From NCBI RefSeq assembly GCF_003932495.1, contig NZ_QZMT01000005.1, positions 62,001-126,000 of the forward strand: 64,000 nt of DNA, given 5' to 3'. Under the pieces are notes generated by a model. The model was not told the origin of the DNA. It saw only the letters and a list, made by a program, of their open reading frames with translations, and searched no databases. Position 1 is the first letter of the stretch, and each line of letters begins with the position of its first letter. The DNA comes from Guyparkeria sp. SCN-R1 (GTDB lineage Bacteria; Pseudomonadota; Gammaproteobacteria; Halothiobacillales; Halothiobacillaceae). This document shows positions 37,271 to 45,514 of the stretch, piece by piece. Both the position numbers and the translations under genes were made by a program.

Positions 37271-38718
37271 CAGCTCGCATCCCGTCGTTGGTGGTCGGAA
37301 TCGTTGCTGTCCGTCAACAGGGAATCGAGGGCATCGCGCGTGATTTTTCCGGTGGCATTGACCGGCATCTGCTCGACGAGCAAGAGGGGACGGGGCAGGA
37401 AGAAGGGGTCGAGTCGTTCCCGCAGGGCGCGGCGAATCGAGTCGGCGGTCAGTCCCGGTCCACGCACCACCGCAGCCAAACGCTTGGGTTGCCGACCATC
37501 GGAGCCGGTCGAGCGAGGACGAAAGAACACGCCGTCCTCCACGCCATCGATCGCCTGCAGGGTGGCGTTCAGATATTCGATCGAACTGCGTTTCCCGGCA
37601 ATGTTGACCTGATTGGCAAGGCGGCCGATCAGTCGGAAGCGGCCCTCGTCCATCACTTGGATGCAATCTGCCAAGGAAACCGGGTGTTCGACATGTCCAC
37701 CCGAGGCGATCACCTCGCCACTGGCCGTTTCCTCGAGGCGAACACCGTCCATCAGTTGCCAGTCGGCGCCTTCGGTTGGTTGGCGCACGGCAATCTGGCC
37801 CGTCTCGGTCGAACCGTAGATCTCCTGGAGTACCCCGCCCAAGGCCTGTTCGGCCTGGGTGGCAAGCCCGGGATCGAGTGGTGCCGTGGCACAGAGGATG
37901 TACTCGCAGGGTGGCAGGGCACATTCCGAGGCAAGTAGGTGATGCAGGTGGTAGGGCGTGGTCACCAGCATGCGCGGCGATGGCAATCGGGCCAGCGAGG
38001 CGGCGATATCACCGGGGAAAAAGGGTTGATCGACCGAAAGGGTGGCGCCGCCACAGAGCGCGGCGAGGATCAGCGACTCGAAGCCGTACATGTGCTGGGA
38101 GGGCACCGTCCCAAGGAGGTGGATGCCGTCGAGTTGGCCGCGGTTCGCCTTGATCGTGTCACGATTTCGGGTGGTGAGGGCACTGGCCGCAACCTGGGTG
38201 TTCGCGACCAGTCGACCCCAGTGCTTGTCATGCCCCTTGGGCTTGCCGGTGGTGCCCGAGGTGAATACCCGTGCGACCAGTTGGTCGGCGGCGATACGCG
38301 GAACCTGGGCAACACCCTCGGATGGCGGTTTTGCCGTGCGCAAGGGCGGGATGGTCAGGTGTGGGCCACAGGCGGCCAGGGCCGGTTCGAGCGACTGGTC
38401 ACTGTCGTGGAGGATCACGGTATCCGGGTGGTCGGCAAGTAGGTCCTCGATCGCGCCACGACTGCGGGTCGAGGGCATGAGGCTCACCTGTGCGCCGAGG
38501 ATGCCGGCGACGAGACCTACCAGGAACTGGTCGCGGCGGCCCGCAAGGTTGATCAGATGCGTGACCGGGCCGGGCAGGGCGCCGAGTGCTTGCTGTAGTT
38601 CTCGTGCGCTGGCCAACACGTCGGCAACCGTCCATTGGTTGTCGCCGTCCAGCAGTAACACCCGGTGGAGGTTGCCATCCGGGGCCAGCGGGATGGAGTC
38701 GGACGTGGCGTCGATCAT
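37270..38718 (-). CDS. AMP-dependent acyl/aryl-CoA or ACP ligase of the pigment cluster
   Basis: Adenylate-forming enzyme that would activate the hydroxybenzoate starter and load it on an acyl carrier protein. The nucleotide-binding motif VFTSGTTGKPKGHDKHWG and YGSTETGQI are clear. The C-terminal GRLANQVNIAGKRSS and NATGKITRD supply the hinge and the catalytic lysine region. Length 482 aa. It starts at 38718, overlapping the following membrane-protein stop by 4 bases. The same position relative to dehydratase and carrier genes is seen in known aryl-polyene clusters. Confidence 0.85.
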   Translation of the reverse strand: MIDATSDSIPLAPDGNLHRVLLLDGDNQWTVADVLASARELQQALGALPGPVTHLINLAGRRDQFLVGLVAGILGAQVSLMPSTRSRGAIEDLLADHPDTVILHDSDQSLEPALAACGPHLTIPPLRTAKPPSEGVAQVPRIAADQLVARVFTSGTTGKPKGHDKHWGRLVANTQVAASALTTRNRDTIKANRGQLDGIHLLGTVPSQHMYGFESLILAALCGGATLSVDQPFFPGDIAASLARLPSPRMLVTTPYHLHHLLASECALPPCEYILCATAPLDPGLATQAEQALGGVLQEIYGSTETGQIAVRQPTEGADWQLMDGVRLEETASGEVIASGGHVEHPVSLADCIQVMDEGRFRLIGRLANQVNIAGKRSSIEYLNATLQAIDGVEDGVFFRPRSTGSDGRQPKRLAAVVRGPGLTADSIRRALRERLDPFFLPRPLLLVEQMPVNATGKITRDALDSLLTDSNDSDHQRRDAS

Positions 38719-39413
38719 GGCTGACTCCGTCGTTCGGCGCTTTCACGAACGTGGCGGCGGTAGGCGATCACCGCACTCCAGGGGCTGGAAAGATCCTCGC
38801 GCGGCAGTACCCCAAGTCGCACCAGGTACTCCAGCACGAACATCAGGGCGACCAGCGGGAAGGTGGCGTAGACGGCGTAGTCGGCCCAGATGGCGGGCCC
38901 GGCAAGGGCCATCAACGCAACCGAGAAGGCGCCATTGATGACAAAGAACAGCCCCCATGCCCACGTGACCTGCCGGGTGTAGCGATTCAGTGCCGGCGTC
39001 ATGGCGTCGTGGACCTGTTCGGCGAAACGCGTGCAGGCGGGGACCCGGCCCGGTTTCAGGCTGGCCAGGAAAAAGGCGGCCAGGGCAATATGCACCGCCA
39101 GATGTTGCAGCAGGTAAAGCAGTGAAACACGGTCGTGCAGGACGGTCGCGGTACCCAGCACCAGCAGCGATAGCCCGACGAGCCCAATCAGGCCGCCGAT
39201 TCGGTTCAAGCGAGGGAGAATGAGGATCAGCGCGACGATGCCCAGCGGGCCGACGGCCAATGCCGCCTGGGCGAGCGAGACCTGATCCTGCCCGGCGAAG
39301 AGATGGGCGAACACGACGTTGAGCGCCACCATGGCGCCGATCAGCCAGCCACGGAGTCGGGTGGCGGCCGAGTCGCCGCTTACTTGGTCCGGTTCTCGGC
39401 GATGAAGCGGCAT
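38715..39413 (-). CDS. COG4648-type integral membrane protein of the aryl-polyene cluster
   Basis: Polytopic membrane protein with about six hydrophobic segments (for example LIGAMVALNVVFAHLF, LIGLVGLSLLVLGTATVL, LAVHIALAAFFLASL, VTWAWGLFFVINGAFSVALMAL). Function is unknown; members of this family recur in aryl-polyene clusters between carrier protein and ligase genes, exactly as here. The ATG at 39413 overlaps the upstream carrier-protein gene by 34 bases; no later ATG gives an intact first helix. Length 232 aa. Confidence 0.75.
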   Translation of the reverse strand: MPLHRREPDQVSGDSAATRLRGWLIGAMVALNVVFAHLFAGQDQVSLAQAALAVGPLGIVALILILPRLNRIGGLIGLVGLSLLVLGTATVLHDRVSLLYLLQHLAVHIALAAFFLASLKPGRVPACTRFAEQVHDAMTPALNRYTRQVTWAWGLFFVINGAFSVALMALAGPAIWADYAVYATFPLVALMFVLEYLVRLGVLPREDLSSPWSAVIAYRRHVRESAERRSQP

Positions 39414-39661
39414 AGGTCACGCAGCGAGGCGAATATCTGCTCGTTTCGGTCGTCGTCGGAGCGCAGGTTCAATCCGTAGCGCCGCGAGACGACCAGGGCG
39501 ATTTCCAGCACGTCGATGGAATCGAGACCCAGCCCGTCGCCGAACAATGGTTCGTCGGGATCGATTTCCTCGGGCGTCTCGTCGAGGTTCAGGGCCTCCA
39601 CCAGTTCGGCGGCAACCTCGGGAATCAGGGCATCGATGGTGTTGTCGTGGCTTTCGGTCAT
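39380..39661 (-). CDS. acyl carrier protein (first polyene-cluster ACP)
   Basis: 93-residue acidic protein with the phosphopantetheine site LGLDSIDVLEIAL (Ser48). ACP helices are recognisable and the net charge is strongly negative. Two carrier proteins are normal for aryl-polyene systems, one usually for the starter and one for elongation; which is which cannot be told here. It lies 42 bases downstream of the ketosynthase gene in the same operon. The genome's acpS, in this window at 55.4 kb, could supply its cofactor. Confidence 0.88.
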   Translation of the reverse strand: MTESHDNTIDALIPEVAAELVEALNLDETPEEIDPDEPLFGDGLGLDSIDVLEIALVVSRRYGLNLRSDDDRNEQIFASLRDLCRFIAENRTK

Positions 39662-39703
39662 CGTTTGAGTCGGTCTGTCGGTGATAAAAAGGGGCGCGGC
39701 ACG

Positions 39704-40969
39704 TCAGCCGTCGGGGTGCGTAAAGGCCAGCACGGCATTGGTGCCGCCGAATGCGAACGAGTTCGACAGCGCCGCCCGGATGTCAGGGACCTCACGCGCC
39801 GTGCCGCGTACGTGATCGACCCCCTCGCAGGTGGAATCGAGCCGATCCAGATGCGCGGTGGGCGGGAGTTTACCCTGTTGCAGCGCCAGGACGGTCAGTG
39901 CCGCCTCGATTGCACCGGTTGCGCCCATCGCGTGGCCATGGACGGCCTTGGTCGCGCTGACCGGCAACCGTTCGGCGCAACGATCACCAAAGGCCTCGCG
40001 GATGGCGCGTACCTCGATGGCATCGCCCTCCGTGGTGGCGGTGCCGTGCGCGTTGATGTAGCCAACCGCATCGGGGGCAAGCTCGGCATCGGCCAGTGCC
40101 GCCCGGATGGCCCGGACCTGACCGCGGTGGTCCGGGCGGACGACGTGGTTGGCGTCGTTCGAGGCACCGTAGCCGGCCAGCTCGGCCAGGATCGGTGCCC
40201 CCCGACGCTGGGCGTGTTCCAGTGATTCGAGTACCAGGCAGGCCGCGCCTTCGGCCAGCACCAGTCCGCGGCGATCCGGGTGAAATGGCAGGCAGGCCCG
40301 GTGGGCACTGCTCTCGTCGCCCGGTGCGAGCATGTGCATTGCATCCCAGGCCCGCAGTACCCCGACGCCGAGTGGCAGATCAGAGCCACCGGCGACCATC
40401 AGGTCCATTTCGCGGTCACGGATGCGCTCGTAGGCCTCGCCGATGGCGATGGCGGCCGAGGCACAGGCGACGCTGTGGGTCACGGACCGTCCGCCCAGGC
40501 CGTAGCGGATGCCGATCTGCGAGGCGGCTGCATTGTTCATGCCCATGACCACGGACATCGGCGAGAGTCGCTTGCGTCCCTCCTTCCAGAAGGCGCGATA
40601 GCCACTCTCGAAGGTGTTGATGCCCCCGAGCGCGGTTCCCCAGTGGACCCCGGCGCGCGGATCGGGTTCCTTGGTCGGTCGCGCCAATCGCGTCTGCTGC
40701 CAGGCCTCCTCGGTGGCTAGCAGTGCCAGGCGTGCGAAGGGATCGGTGCTGCGGCAGGTGGCCTTGCCGAGCCGCGCCTCGAAGTCGATCGGGTCGAAAT
40801 GGACGGCCGGCGTAGAGCCGCCGATCGCCTCGTCGCCGTAGGGAAACAGGCGAACGCTGGACTGTCCGGCCACGGCGCGTTCGAATACTGCATTCGTGTC
40901 ACCGCCGAGCGGATCGAGAATCGAAAGGCCGGTAACGACGACCCGTGCCTGACGGCGGGATTCAGCCAT
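39704..40969 (-). CDS. beta-ketoacyl-ACP synthase II-like (second polyene ketosynthase, ApeR-like)
   Basis: FabF-type condensing enzyme, 421 aa. The triad is complete: Cys169 in HSVACASAA, His308 in NAHGTATTEGD and His346 in VHGHAMGATG. In characterised aryl-polyene systems a second ketosynthase of this kind assists initiation or elongation. Its ATG overlaps the preceding carrier-protein stop by 8 bases. Distinct from the ketosynthase at 28.9 kb, which is more diverged. Confidence 0.88.
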   Translation of the reverse strand: MAESRRQARVVVTGLSILDPLGGDTNAVFERAVAGQSSVRLFPYGDEAIGGSTPAVHFDPIDFEARLGKATCRSTDPFARLALLATEEAWQQTRLARPTKEPDPRAGVHWGTALGGINTFESGYRAFWKEGRKRLSPMSVVMGMNNAAASQIGIRYGLGGRSVTHSVACASAAIAIGEAYERIRDREMDLMVAGGSDLPLGVGVLRAWDAMHMLAPGDESSAHRACLPFHPDRRGLVLAEGAACLVLESLEHAQRRGAPILAELAGYGASNDANHVVRPDHRGQVRAIRAALADAELAPDAVGYINAHGTATTEGDAIEVRAIREAFGDRCAERLPVSATKAVHGHAMGATGAIEAALTVLALQQGKLPPTAHLDRLDSTCEGVDHVRGTAREVPDIRAALSNSFAFGGTNAVLAFTHPDG

Positions 40970-41198
40970 TGGTGGGCAAATGGGGCTGGAGGATGTCGAT
41001 CAGGTCCTGAACCGTCTCCGGCGTGCCGACGTCGCTTCCCAGTTCGATTTCCATTTGTTCCTCGAGCGTAAAGATCAATTCGAGCAGGGTGAACGAATCG
41101 ACGCCGAGCTCATCGAGCCGGCTCGACGGGGTCACGGTGGCGGGGTCGATATCCGTGTTCTCGGCAATGCCGGTGCGGATGAGTTCCAGTGCCTGCAT
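40962..41198 (-). CDS. acyl carrier protein (second polyene-cluster ACP)
   Basis: 78-residue acyl carrier protein with phosphopantetheine attachment site ELGVDSFTLLELI (Ser35). The ATG at 41198 is chosen because AGGAAGGA lies just upstream; the frame is open to 41270 with no better site. It is the first gene of the ten-gene minus-strand pigment operon (41.2 to 32.5 kb). Confidence 0.87.
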   Translation of the reverse strand: MQALELIRTGIAENTDIDPATVTPSSRLDELGVDSFTLLELIFTLEEQMEIELGSDVGTPETVQDLIDILQPHLPTNG

Positions 41199-41299
41199 GC
41201 GTTCCTTCCTGTAAGCGTCTTTCACCGATGTCCAGCGTGCTTCGACCCAATCCCTGGATCGAGAATCCACCGACGGTGGCGGCGTGGGCTAGCTCAAAA

Positions 41300-41324
41300 A
41301 CAAAAAAGACACCCGGAGGTGTCT
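41300..41324 (-). terminator. intrinsic terminator of tRNA-Ser
   Basis: AGACACC (41306-41312) pairs with GGTGTCT (41317-41323) around a CGGA loop. On the minus strand the stem is followed by a run of Ts (41301-41306) and a second T-rich tract (41295-41299). It lies 17 bases past the 3' end of the tRNA, and separates it from the pigment operon. Confidence 0.85.
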
Positions 41325-41340
41325 CATTCGTCCGATCTGG

Positions 41341-41431
41341 TGGCGGAGGGTCAGGGATTCGAACCCTGGAAGGGCTATTAACCCTTGCCGGTTTTCAAGA
41401 CCGGTGCATTCAACCGCTCTGCCAACCCTCC
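41341..41431 (-). tRNA. tRNA-Ser (anticodon UGA)
   Basis: 91 bases including an encoded CCA. The acceptor stem GGAGGGT pairs with ACCCTCC, and the discriminator is G. The anticodon stem CCGGT/ACCGG encloses loop CTTGAAA, anticodon TGA, reading UCA-type serine codons. The T arm shows GGTTCGAATCC, and a long variable arm (about AAGGGTTAATAGCCCTT) is typical of class II tRNA-Ser. Confidence 0.96.
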
Positions 41432-41442
41432 GAAGCCCGCGC

Positions 41443-41472
41443 ATCTTCCGCGATCGAGCCGGTTGGTGTCAA
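41443..41472 (-). promoter_or_regulatory. promoter of tRNA-Ser
   Basis: On the minus strand a perfect -35 TTGACA (41472-41467) is followed after 18 bases by GAAGAT (41448-41443), a weak -10. The predicted transcript would begin a few bases before the tRNA 5' end at 41431. A G+C-rich discriminator precedes the tRNA, as is usual for stable RNA promoters. Confidence 0.5.
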
Positions 41473-41668
41473 GCCGGGCATCTGTTGTTGTGGATATACA
41501 ACACGCCGTGTGGTGCTAAAGCAAAAAGGCCGCGTGGCGTGGGAACCGGATTGCTGTGTTCCAAGTCACAGCGCAGCAACTCGATACGGTTTTGCCGGTC
41601 GGGTGCTGTGCTATTGTTTTTCTCAGTCTCGTGTTGACTGAAGTATCCCAATTCAAGGAGATCGAATT

Positions 41669-42184
41669 ATGCGTTGGTCCTATCTTGCTTCTGTCGGTGC
41701 ACTGGCCGTGGTCCTCTCGGCGTGTAGCTCCACGCCGGATTCGGGGGCGGGTGCCGGGGACGGCGCCGATTCCGCCGATGGCGCGCAAAGCACCGGCATG
41801 TATGGCGATGGCGGTATGAGCGAATCCCAGATGTACGAAGGTCAGCCGGCCGAGCGTGAGCGCGTCGTCTATTTCGGCTTCGACGAGTACTCGGTTGCCG
41901 GCCAGTATCAGGGCATGCTGCAAGCCAATGCCGATTTCCTGAAGGAAAACGGCAATCGCGAAGTGGTAATCGAAGGTCACACCGATGAGCGTGGCAGCCG
42001 CGAGTACAACATCGCGCTGGGTGAAAAGCGTGCCAATGCCGTTCGTGACGTGCTGCTCTCCTACGGCGTTTCCTCGAGCCAGATCGATACCGTCAGCTAC
42101 GGTGAAGAGAGCCCGGCCGTGGACGGCAGTGGCGAATCCGCCTGGTCGAAGAACCGCCGTGCGGTGATCGAATACGGTCAGTAA
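41669..42184 (+). CDS. pal: OmpA-family lipoprotein, Pal-like
   Basis: Outer-membrane lipoprotein that binds peptidoglycan. The signal peptide ends in a lipobox LSAC near residue 19. A Gly/Ser/Asp-rich linker of about 45 residues follows, then an OmpA_C-like domain with VYFGFDEYSV, EGHTDERGSREYNIALGEKRA and RRAVIEYGQ. The domain matches Pal closely, and the 171-aa length fits. Unusually it stands alone here: no tolB or other tol genes and no ybgF are next to it, so a Pal paralogue is possible. Confidence 0.88.
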   Translation: MRWSYLASVGALAVVLSACSSTPDSGAGAGDGADSADGAQSTGMYGDGGMSESQMYEGQPAERERVVYFGFDEYSVAGQYQGMLQANADFLKENGNREVVIEGHTDERGSREYNIALGEKRANAVRDVLLSYGVSSSQIDTVSYGEESPAVDGSGESAWSKNRRAVIEYGQ

Positions 42185-42197
42185 GCCGTTTGACTTG

Positions 42198-42257
42198 ACC
42201 GGTCGGGACGAGCCCGACCGGAAACACGAAAGCCAGGCATGCGCCTGGCTTTTTTTG
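42198..42257 (+). terminator. tandem hairpins with terminator after pal
   Basis: The first stem, CCGGTCGGG (42199-42207) with CCCGACCGG (42213-42221), has no T run. The second, AGCCAGGC (42231-42238) with GCCTGGCT (42243-42250), is followed directly by a run of Ts, a textbook intrinsic terminator. It separates pal from the converging nadB gene 15 bases further on. Confidence 0.9.
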
Positions 42258-42271
42258 TAGGAGGGTGTGCT

Positions 42272-43942
42272 TCAGCCTTGCAGCGGTGTGCCGTGGTGAC
42301 GATCGCGGACGCTTGGGTAGGGGCGTGCCGGAGGTGGGACTAGCACGGTGTTGAAGTGCTCGGCCCGAGGGTTGGTTTGCGGGAAATCCTTGCTGAAATG
42401 CAGTCCACGGCTTTCGTGGCGCGTTAGTGCTGAGCGGACGATCAGGTCGGCGACTTCCACCAGGTTGCGCAGTTCGATCAGATTGTTGCTGACACGGAAA
42501 TGCGCGTAGTAGTCGTGTATCTCGCGGCGCAGGAGGTTGATGCGGTCCCGGGCGCGGTACAGGCGTTTGGTGGTGCGCACGATCCCGACATAGCTCCACA
42601 TGCTGCGCCGCAGTTCGTCCCAGTTGTGGGTGACCACCACGGCCTCGTCCGGATCGGTGACCTGGCTTTCGTCCCAGGCGGGGATGGTCGGGTGCTCGCG
42701 AACGGCCGCTTCCGGGGCTTCGGCGATGCGTTCAGCGGCAGCTTGGGCGAAGACGAGGCATTCAAGCAGCGAGTTGCTGGCCAGTCGATTGGCCCCGTGC
42801 AGGCCGGTATGGGCGGTTTCGCCGATGGCGTAGAGGTTCTCGATGTCGGTGCGCCCGTGTTTGTCGACCATCACCCCGCCACAGGTGTAGTGGGCGGCCG
42901 GGACGACTGGCAGCGGCTCGCGGGTCATGTCGTAGCCGAACTCTAGGCAGCGGGCGTGGATCATCGGGAAGTGGGTCTCGATGAACTCGCGTCCCTTGAA
43001 GCTGATGTCCAGGTAAACGCAATCGATGCCCAGCCGCTTGATCTCGGCATCGATGGCCCGAGCGACGATGTCACGCGGCGCCAGTTCGGCGTCGGGGTGG
43101 TGCTCGGGCATGAATCGAGTGCCGTCCGGTCGCAACAGCACGCCGCCTTCACCGCGCACCGCCTCGCTGATCAGGAAGGATTTGGCGCGCGGCTCGTACA
43201 GGCAGGTGGGGTGGAACTGGATGAATTCCATGTTCGAGACCCGGCAGCCGGCACGCCACCCCATCGCGATGCCGTCGCCGGTGGCGCCGTCGGGATTGGT
43301 GGTGAACAGGTACGCCTTGGCGGCACCGCCCGTGGCGAGGGCCGTATGCCGAGCCCGCACTGTGATCACCCGATCATTTTTGATGTCGAGTACGTAGGCG
43401 CCCAGGCAGGCGTCTCGTGTCTCGCCCAGCCGACGAGCGGTGATCAGGTCGACGGCGTTGTGGTGCTCGAGTACGGTGACATTCTTGCGTGCGCGGACGG
43501 CGCTGACCAGCGTTTCCATCAGGGAGCGGCCGGTGTGATCAGCGGCATGGGCGACGCGGCGCTGGCTGTGGCCGCCCTCGCGTGTCAGGTGGAGGCGTTC
43601 TGAGTCATCGTGATCGTGACTGAAGGGCATATCCAGTGACTTGAGCCACTCGATCTGTTCCGGGCCGGCACGTACCACCCGTTCGACCACCTCGCGCTCG
43701 GGCAGGCCTGCGCCGGCCTTTATGGTGTCCTCGATGTGTTGATCGATGTCCTGGGGGCCACCAAGGGCCGCGGCGATTCCGCCCTGTGCCCAGGGTGTGC
43801 TTCCCCCGACCAATTCAGCCTTGCTGAGCACCAGCACCCGCAGGTTCTCAGGGAGCCGCAGGGCCATGGCCAGGCCGGCCGCTCCCGAACCAATGATCAG
43901 GATGTCGCTCTGAAGGGTGCTGCTGTCGTTCTGATCGCTCAT
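42272..43942 (-). CDS. nadB: L-aspartate oxidase
   Basis: Flavoenzyme of NAD synthesis that oxidises aspartate to iminoaspartate for NadA. FAD-binding IIGSGAAGLAMALRL lies at the N-terminus, followed by GGSTPWAQGGIAAAL. The substrate region includes HTGRSLMETL and FHPTCLYEP. GETAHTGLHGANRLASNSLLE is the C-terminal FAD segment that distinguishes NadB. Length 556 aa, slightly above the E. coli enzyme. In many gammaproteobacteria nadB is divergent from rpoE, exactly as here. Confidence 0.95.
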   Translation of the reverse strand: MSDQNDSSTLQSDILIIGSGAAGLAMALRLPENLRVLVLSKAELVGGSTPWAQGGIAAALGGPQDIDQHIEDTIKAGAGLPEREVVERVVRAGPEQIEWLKSLDMPFSHDHDDSERLHLTREGGHSQRRVAHAADHTGRSLMETLVSAVRARKNVTVLEHHNAVDLITARRLGETRDACLGAYVLDIKNDRVITVRARHTALATGGAAKAYLFTTNPDGATGDGIAMGWRAGCRVSNMEFIQFHPTCLYEPRAKSFLISEAVRGEGGVLLRPDGTRFMPEHHPDAELAPRDIVARAIDAEIKRLGIDCVYLDISFKGREFIETHFPMIHARCLEFGYDMTREPLPVVPAAHYTCGGVMVDKHGRTDIENLYAIGETAHTGLHGANRLASNSLLECLVFAQAAAERIAEAPEAAVREHPTIPAWDESQVTDPDEAVVVTHNWDELRRSMWSYVGIVRTTKRLYRARDRINLLRREIHDYYAHFRVSNNLIELRNLVEVADLIVRSALTRHESRGLHFSKDFPQTNPRAEHFNTVLVPPPARPYPSVRDRHHGTPLQG

Positions 43943-44206
43943 GAAGGCTTACGAGTCCTCTTTCCGTGGGCCACGCGGATACGGCCTGCGGTATATGTCT
44001 CAAGCGTGGTTTTTCGGTACAATACCGCCCGGCGAGTATACGTGCTTAGGCGCCTCGGGCGGGGGCGGGCATTGCCTGATCAGACGCGGGGTCTTGAAGG
44101 CGACCGAGGTTGGCTGACAAACCAACCCAACCGTGTCGCCCGAAATGCCGCAACTTCACCTCTCTTAAATTAACGATTTGTACGCAAGGTAGGACCGGAT
44201 ACGAAA
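43943..44206. promoter_or_regulatory. divergent nadB / rpoE intergenic region
   Basis: 264 bases hold the promoters of both operons. TACAAT at 44018-44023 is a plausible plus-strand -10 inside a short palindrome CGGTA-CAA-TACCG (44015-44027), but no good -35 is spaced correctly. I looked for the sigma-E type GGAACTT...TCTGA pair expected for rpoE autoregulation and saw only a partial GCAACTT at 44151, not convincing. A short plus-strand frame crossing into rpoE is not credible. Confidence 0.3.
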
Positions 44207-44797
44207 ATGAGCGCCGAGGAGAACGACAAGGCCCTAGTGGCCCGCGCCCGCAAGGGCGACCGGCGAGCCTTCGATCTCCTGGTCCTGAAATATCAACATC
44301 GCGTGCAGCGTCTGATCGCGCGTTACATTCGCGATCCCGAACAAGTATTTGATCTGTCTCAGGAAACCTTCATAAAGGCCTATCGGGCACTGGAGCGTTT
44401 TCGGGGGGACAGCGCGTTCTACACTTGGATCTATCGCATTGCCGTCAACACCGCCAAGAACCAGCTTGCCTCGGATGCGAGGGGCGGTTACATGGTTTCG
44501 TTGAACTCCGGCGGATCGGACGAGTCAGACGAACCAATGATGGAGCCCGAAGCGTTGCGTGATGGCGGAACGCCGGACGCGCTCGCAGCGACCGAGGAAC
44601 TCAAGGGGGCCATTGATCGGGCTATCTCCGAACTGCCCGAGGACCTACGCACGGCCTTGACGCTGCGAGAGATGGAAGGGCTCAGTTACGACGAGATCGC
44701 GGCGGTCATGGACTGCCCGATCGGGACGGTACGGTCGAGGATTTTCCGCGCCCGTGAAGCCACTGAACAGTCGATTGAGCCGTTCAAAGGCGGTTAA
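44207..44797 (+). CDS. rpoE: RNA polymerase sigma factor RpoE (sigma-E/AlgU)
   Basis: ECF sigma factor controlling envelope stress. Region 2 is seen as HRVQRLIARYIRDPEQVFDLSQETFIKAYRAL with the -10-binding RGDSAFYTWIYRIAVNTAKN. Region 4 is LTLREMEGLSYDEIAAVM with the helix-turn-helix GTVRSRIFRARE. Length 196 aa. It heads the operon with rseA, rseB, rseC and a Do-type protease gene, which fixes the identity as the RpoE/AlgU class rather than another ECF factor. Confidence 0.96.
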   Translation: MSAEENDKALVARARKGDRRAFDLLVLKYQHRVQRLIARYIRDPEQVFDLSQETFIKAYRALERFRGDSAFYTWIYRIAVNTAKNQLASDARGGYMVSLNSGGSDESDEPMMEPEALRDGGTPDALAATEELKGAIDRAISELPEDLRTALTLREMEGLSYDEIAAVMDCPIGTVRSRIFRAREATEQSIEPFKGG

Positions 44798-44814
44798 TTT
44801 AGGTGGCAACTGTG

Positions 44815-45504
44815 ATGAAACAACGGCAAGCAAACGATCCAACAACCCTTCGGGACACCGTTTCCGACTGGTGGGACGATGAATGGCAGGCGGGCGAGCG
44901 AGAAATCGACGCGCTGTTGGCCGATGTCGACGGCGTTCGCTCGCATACCCGCGACTACGATCTGATCGGTAGCCGGTTGCGCGGCGAGCCGCTGGTCACG
45001 CGTGATCTGCTTGATTCGATCAACGCCCGGCTCGACGAGATTCCGGATGCCGAACGTCCTGGCGGCGGCAAGGTTGTCTCGTTGTCCACCGCTCGCAACT
45101 GGCAGTCTCGCCGAGTCTGGCAGGGGGCCATGGCAGCCTCGCTGTTCGCCGCGGTGACAGCCGTTGGCTTGACCCTGTCAACCGGGGAGCGCTCGGCAGT
45201 TGACGTAGAGACACCCATGCAGGCCGAGGGCGAGACGGATAACGATCGTGCCGTCATGGCGTCACTCAACGCGCAACAATTGCCTGAGGATGCCTCGCCG
45301 GCAGCGCTTGCGGCCAAGGCTCAGCAAAGTGGTGTTGTTCAAGTTTCCACGGCGCCGAGTAACGGCTCCAAGCTTCCCGATTGGGCGACGGGGCGTAGCG
45401 GGGCCGGTCCGGACCCCTACGTGGTGACCCATTACCGTATGGCGTCGCCCGAATTCGGCACCACCGGCCCCGAGGCGCGGGCCACGACCTTTGACCGGAA
45501 GTAA
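44815..45504 (+). CDS. rseA: anti-sigma-E factor RseA (MucA-like)
   Basis: Inner-membrane protein that holds RpoE inactive. The N-terminal cytoplasmic domain of about 95 residues begins with an acidic/tryptophan motif (LRDTVSDWWDDEW). One transmembrane segment (MAASLFAAVTAVGLTLS) lies near residues 105-122. The periplasmic part is Ala/Gln-rich and variable, as in MucA. The ATG at 44815 has AGGTGG eight bases upstream; a GTG at 44803 would add four residues. Placement after rpoE supports the assignment more than sequence identity does. Confidence 0.88.
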   Translation: MKQRQANDPTTLRDTVSDWWDDEWQAGEREIDALLADVDGVRSHTRDYDLIGSRLRGEPLVTRDLLDSINARLDEIPDAERPGGGKVVSLSTARNWQSRRVWQGAMAASLFAAVTAVGLTLSTGERSAVDVETPMQAEGETDNDRAVMASLNAQQLPEDASPAALAAKAQQSGVVQVSTAPSNGSKLPDWATGRSGAGPDPYVVTHYRMASPEFGTTGPEARATTFDRK

Positions 45505-45514
45505 GCGAGGCGTG

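Noticed and set aside
44151-44180. sigma-E-type autoregulatory promoter before rpoE
   Set aside because: Only GCAACTT is present; no matching -10 at the required spacing.
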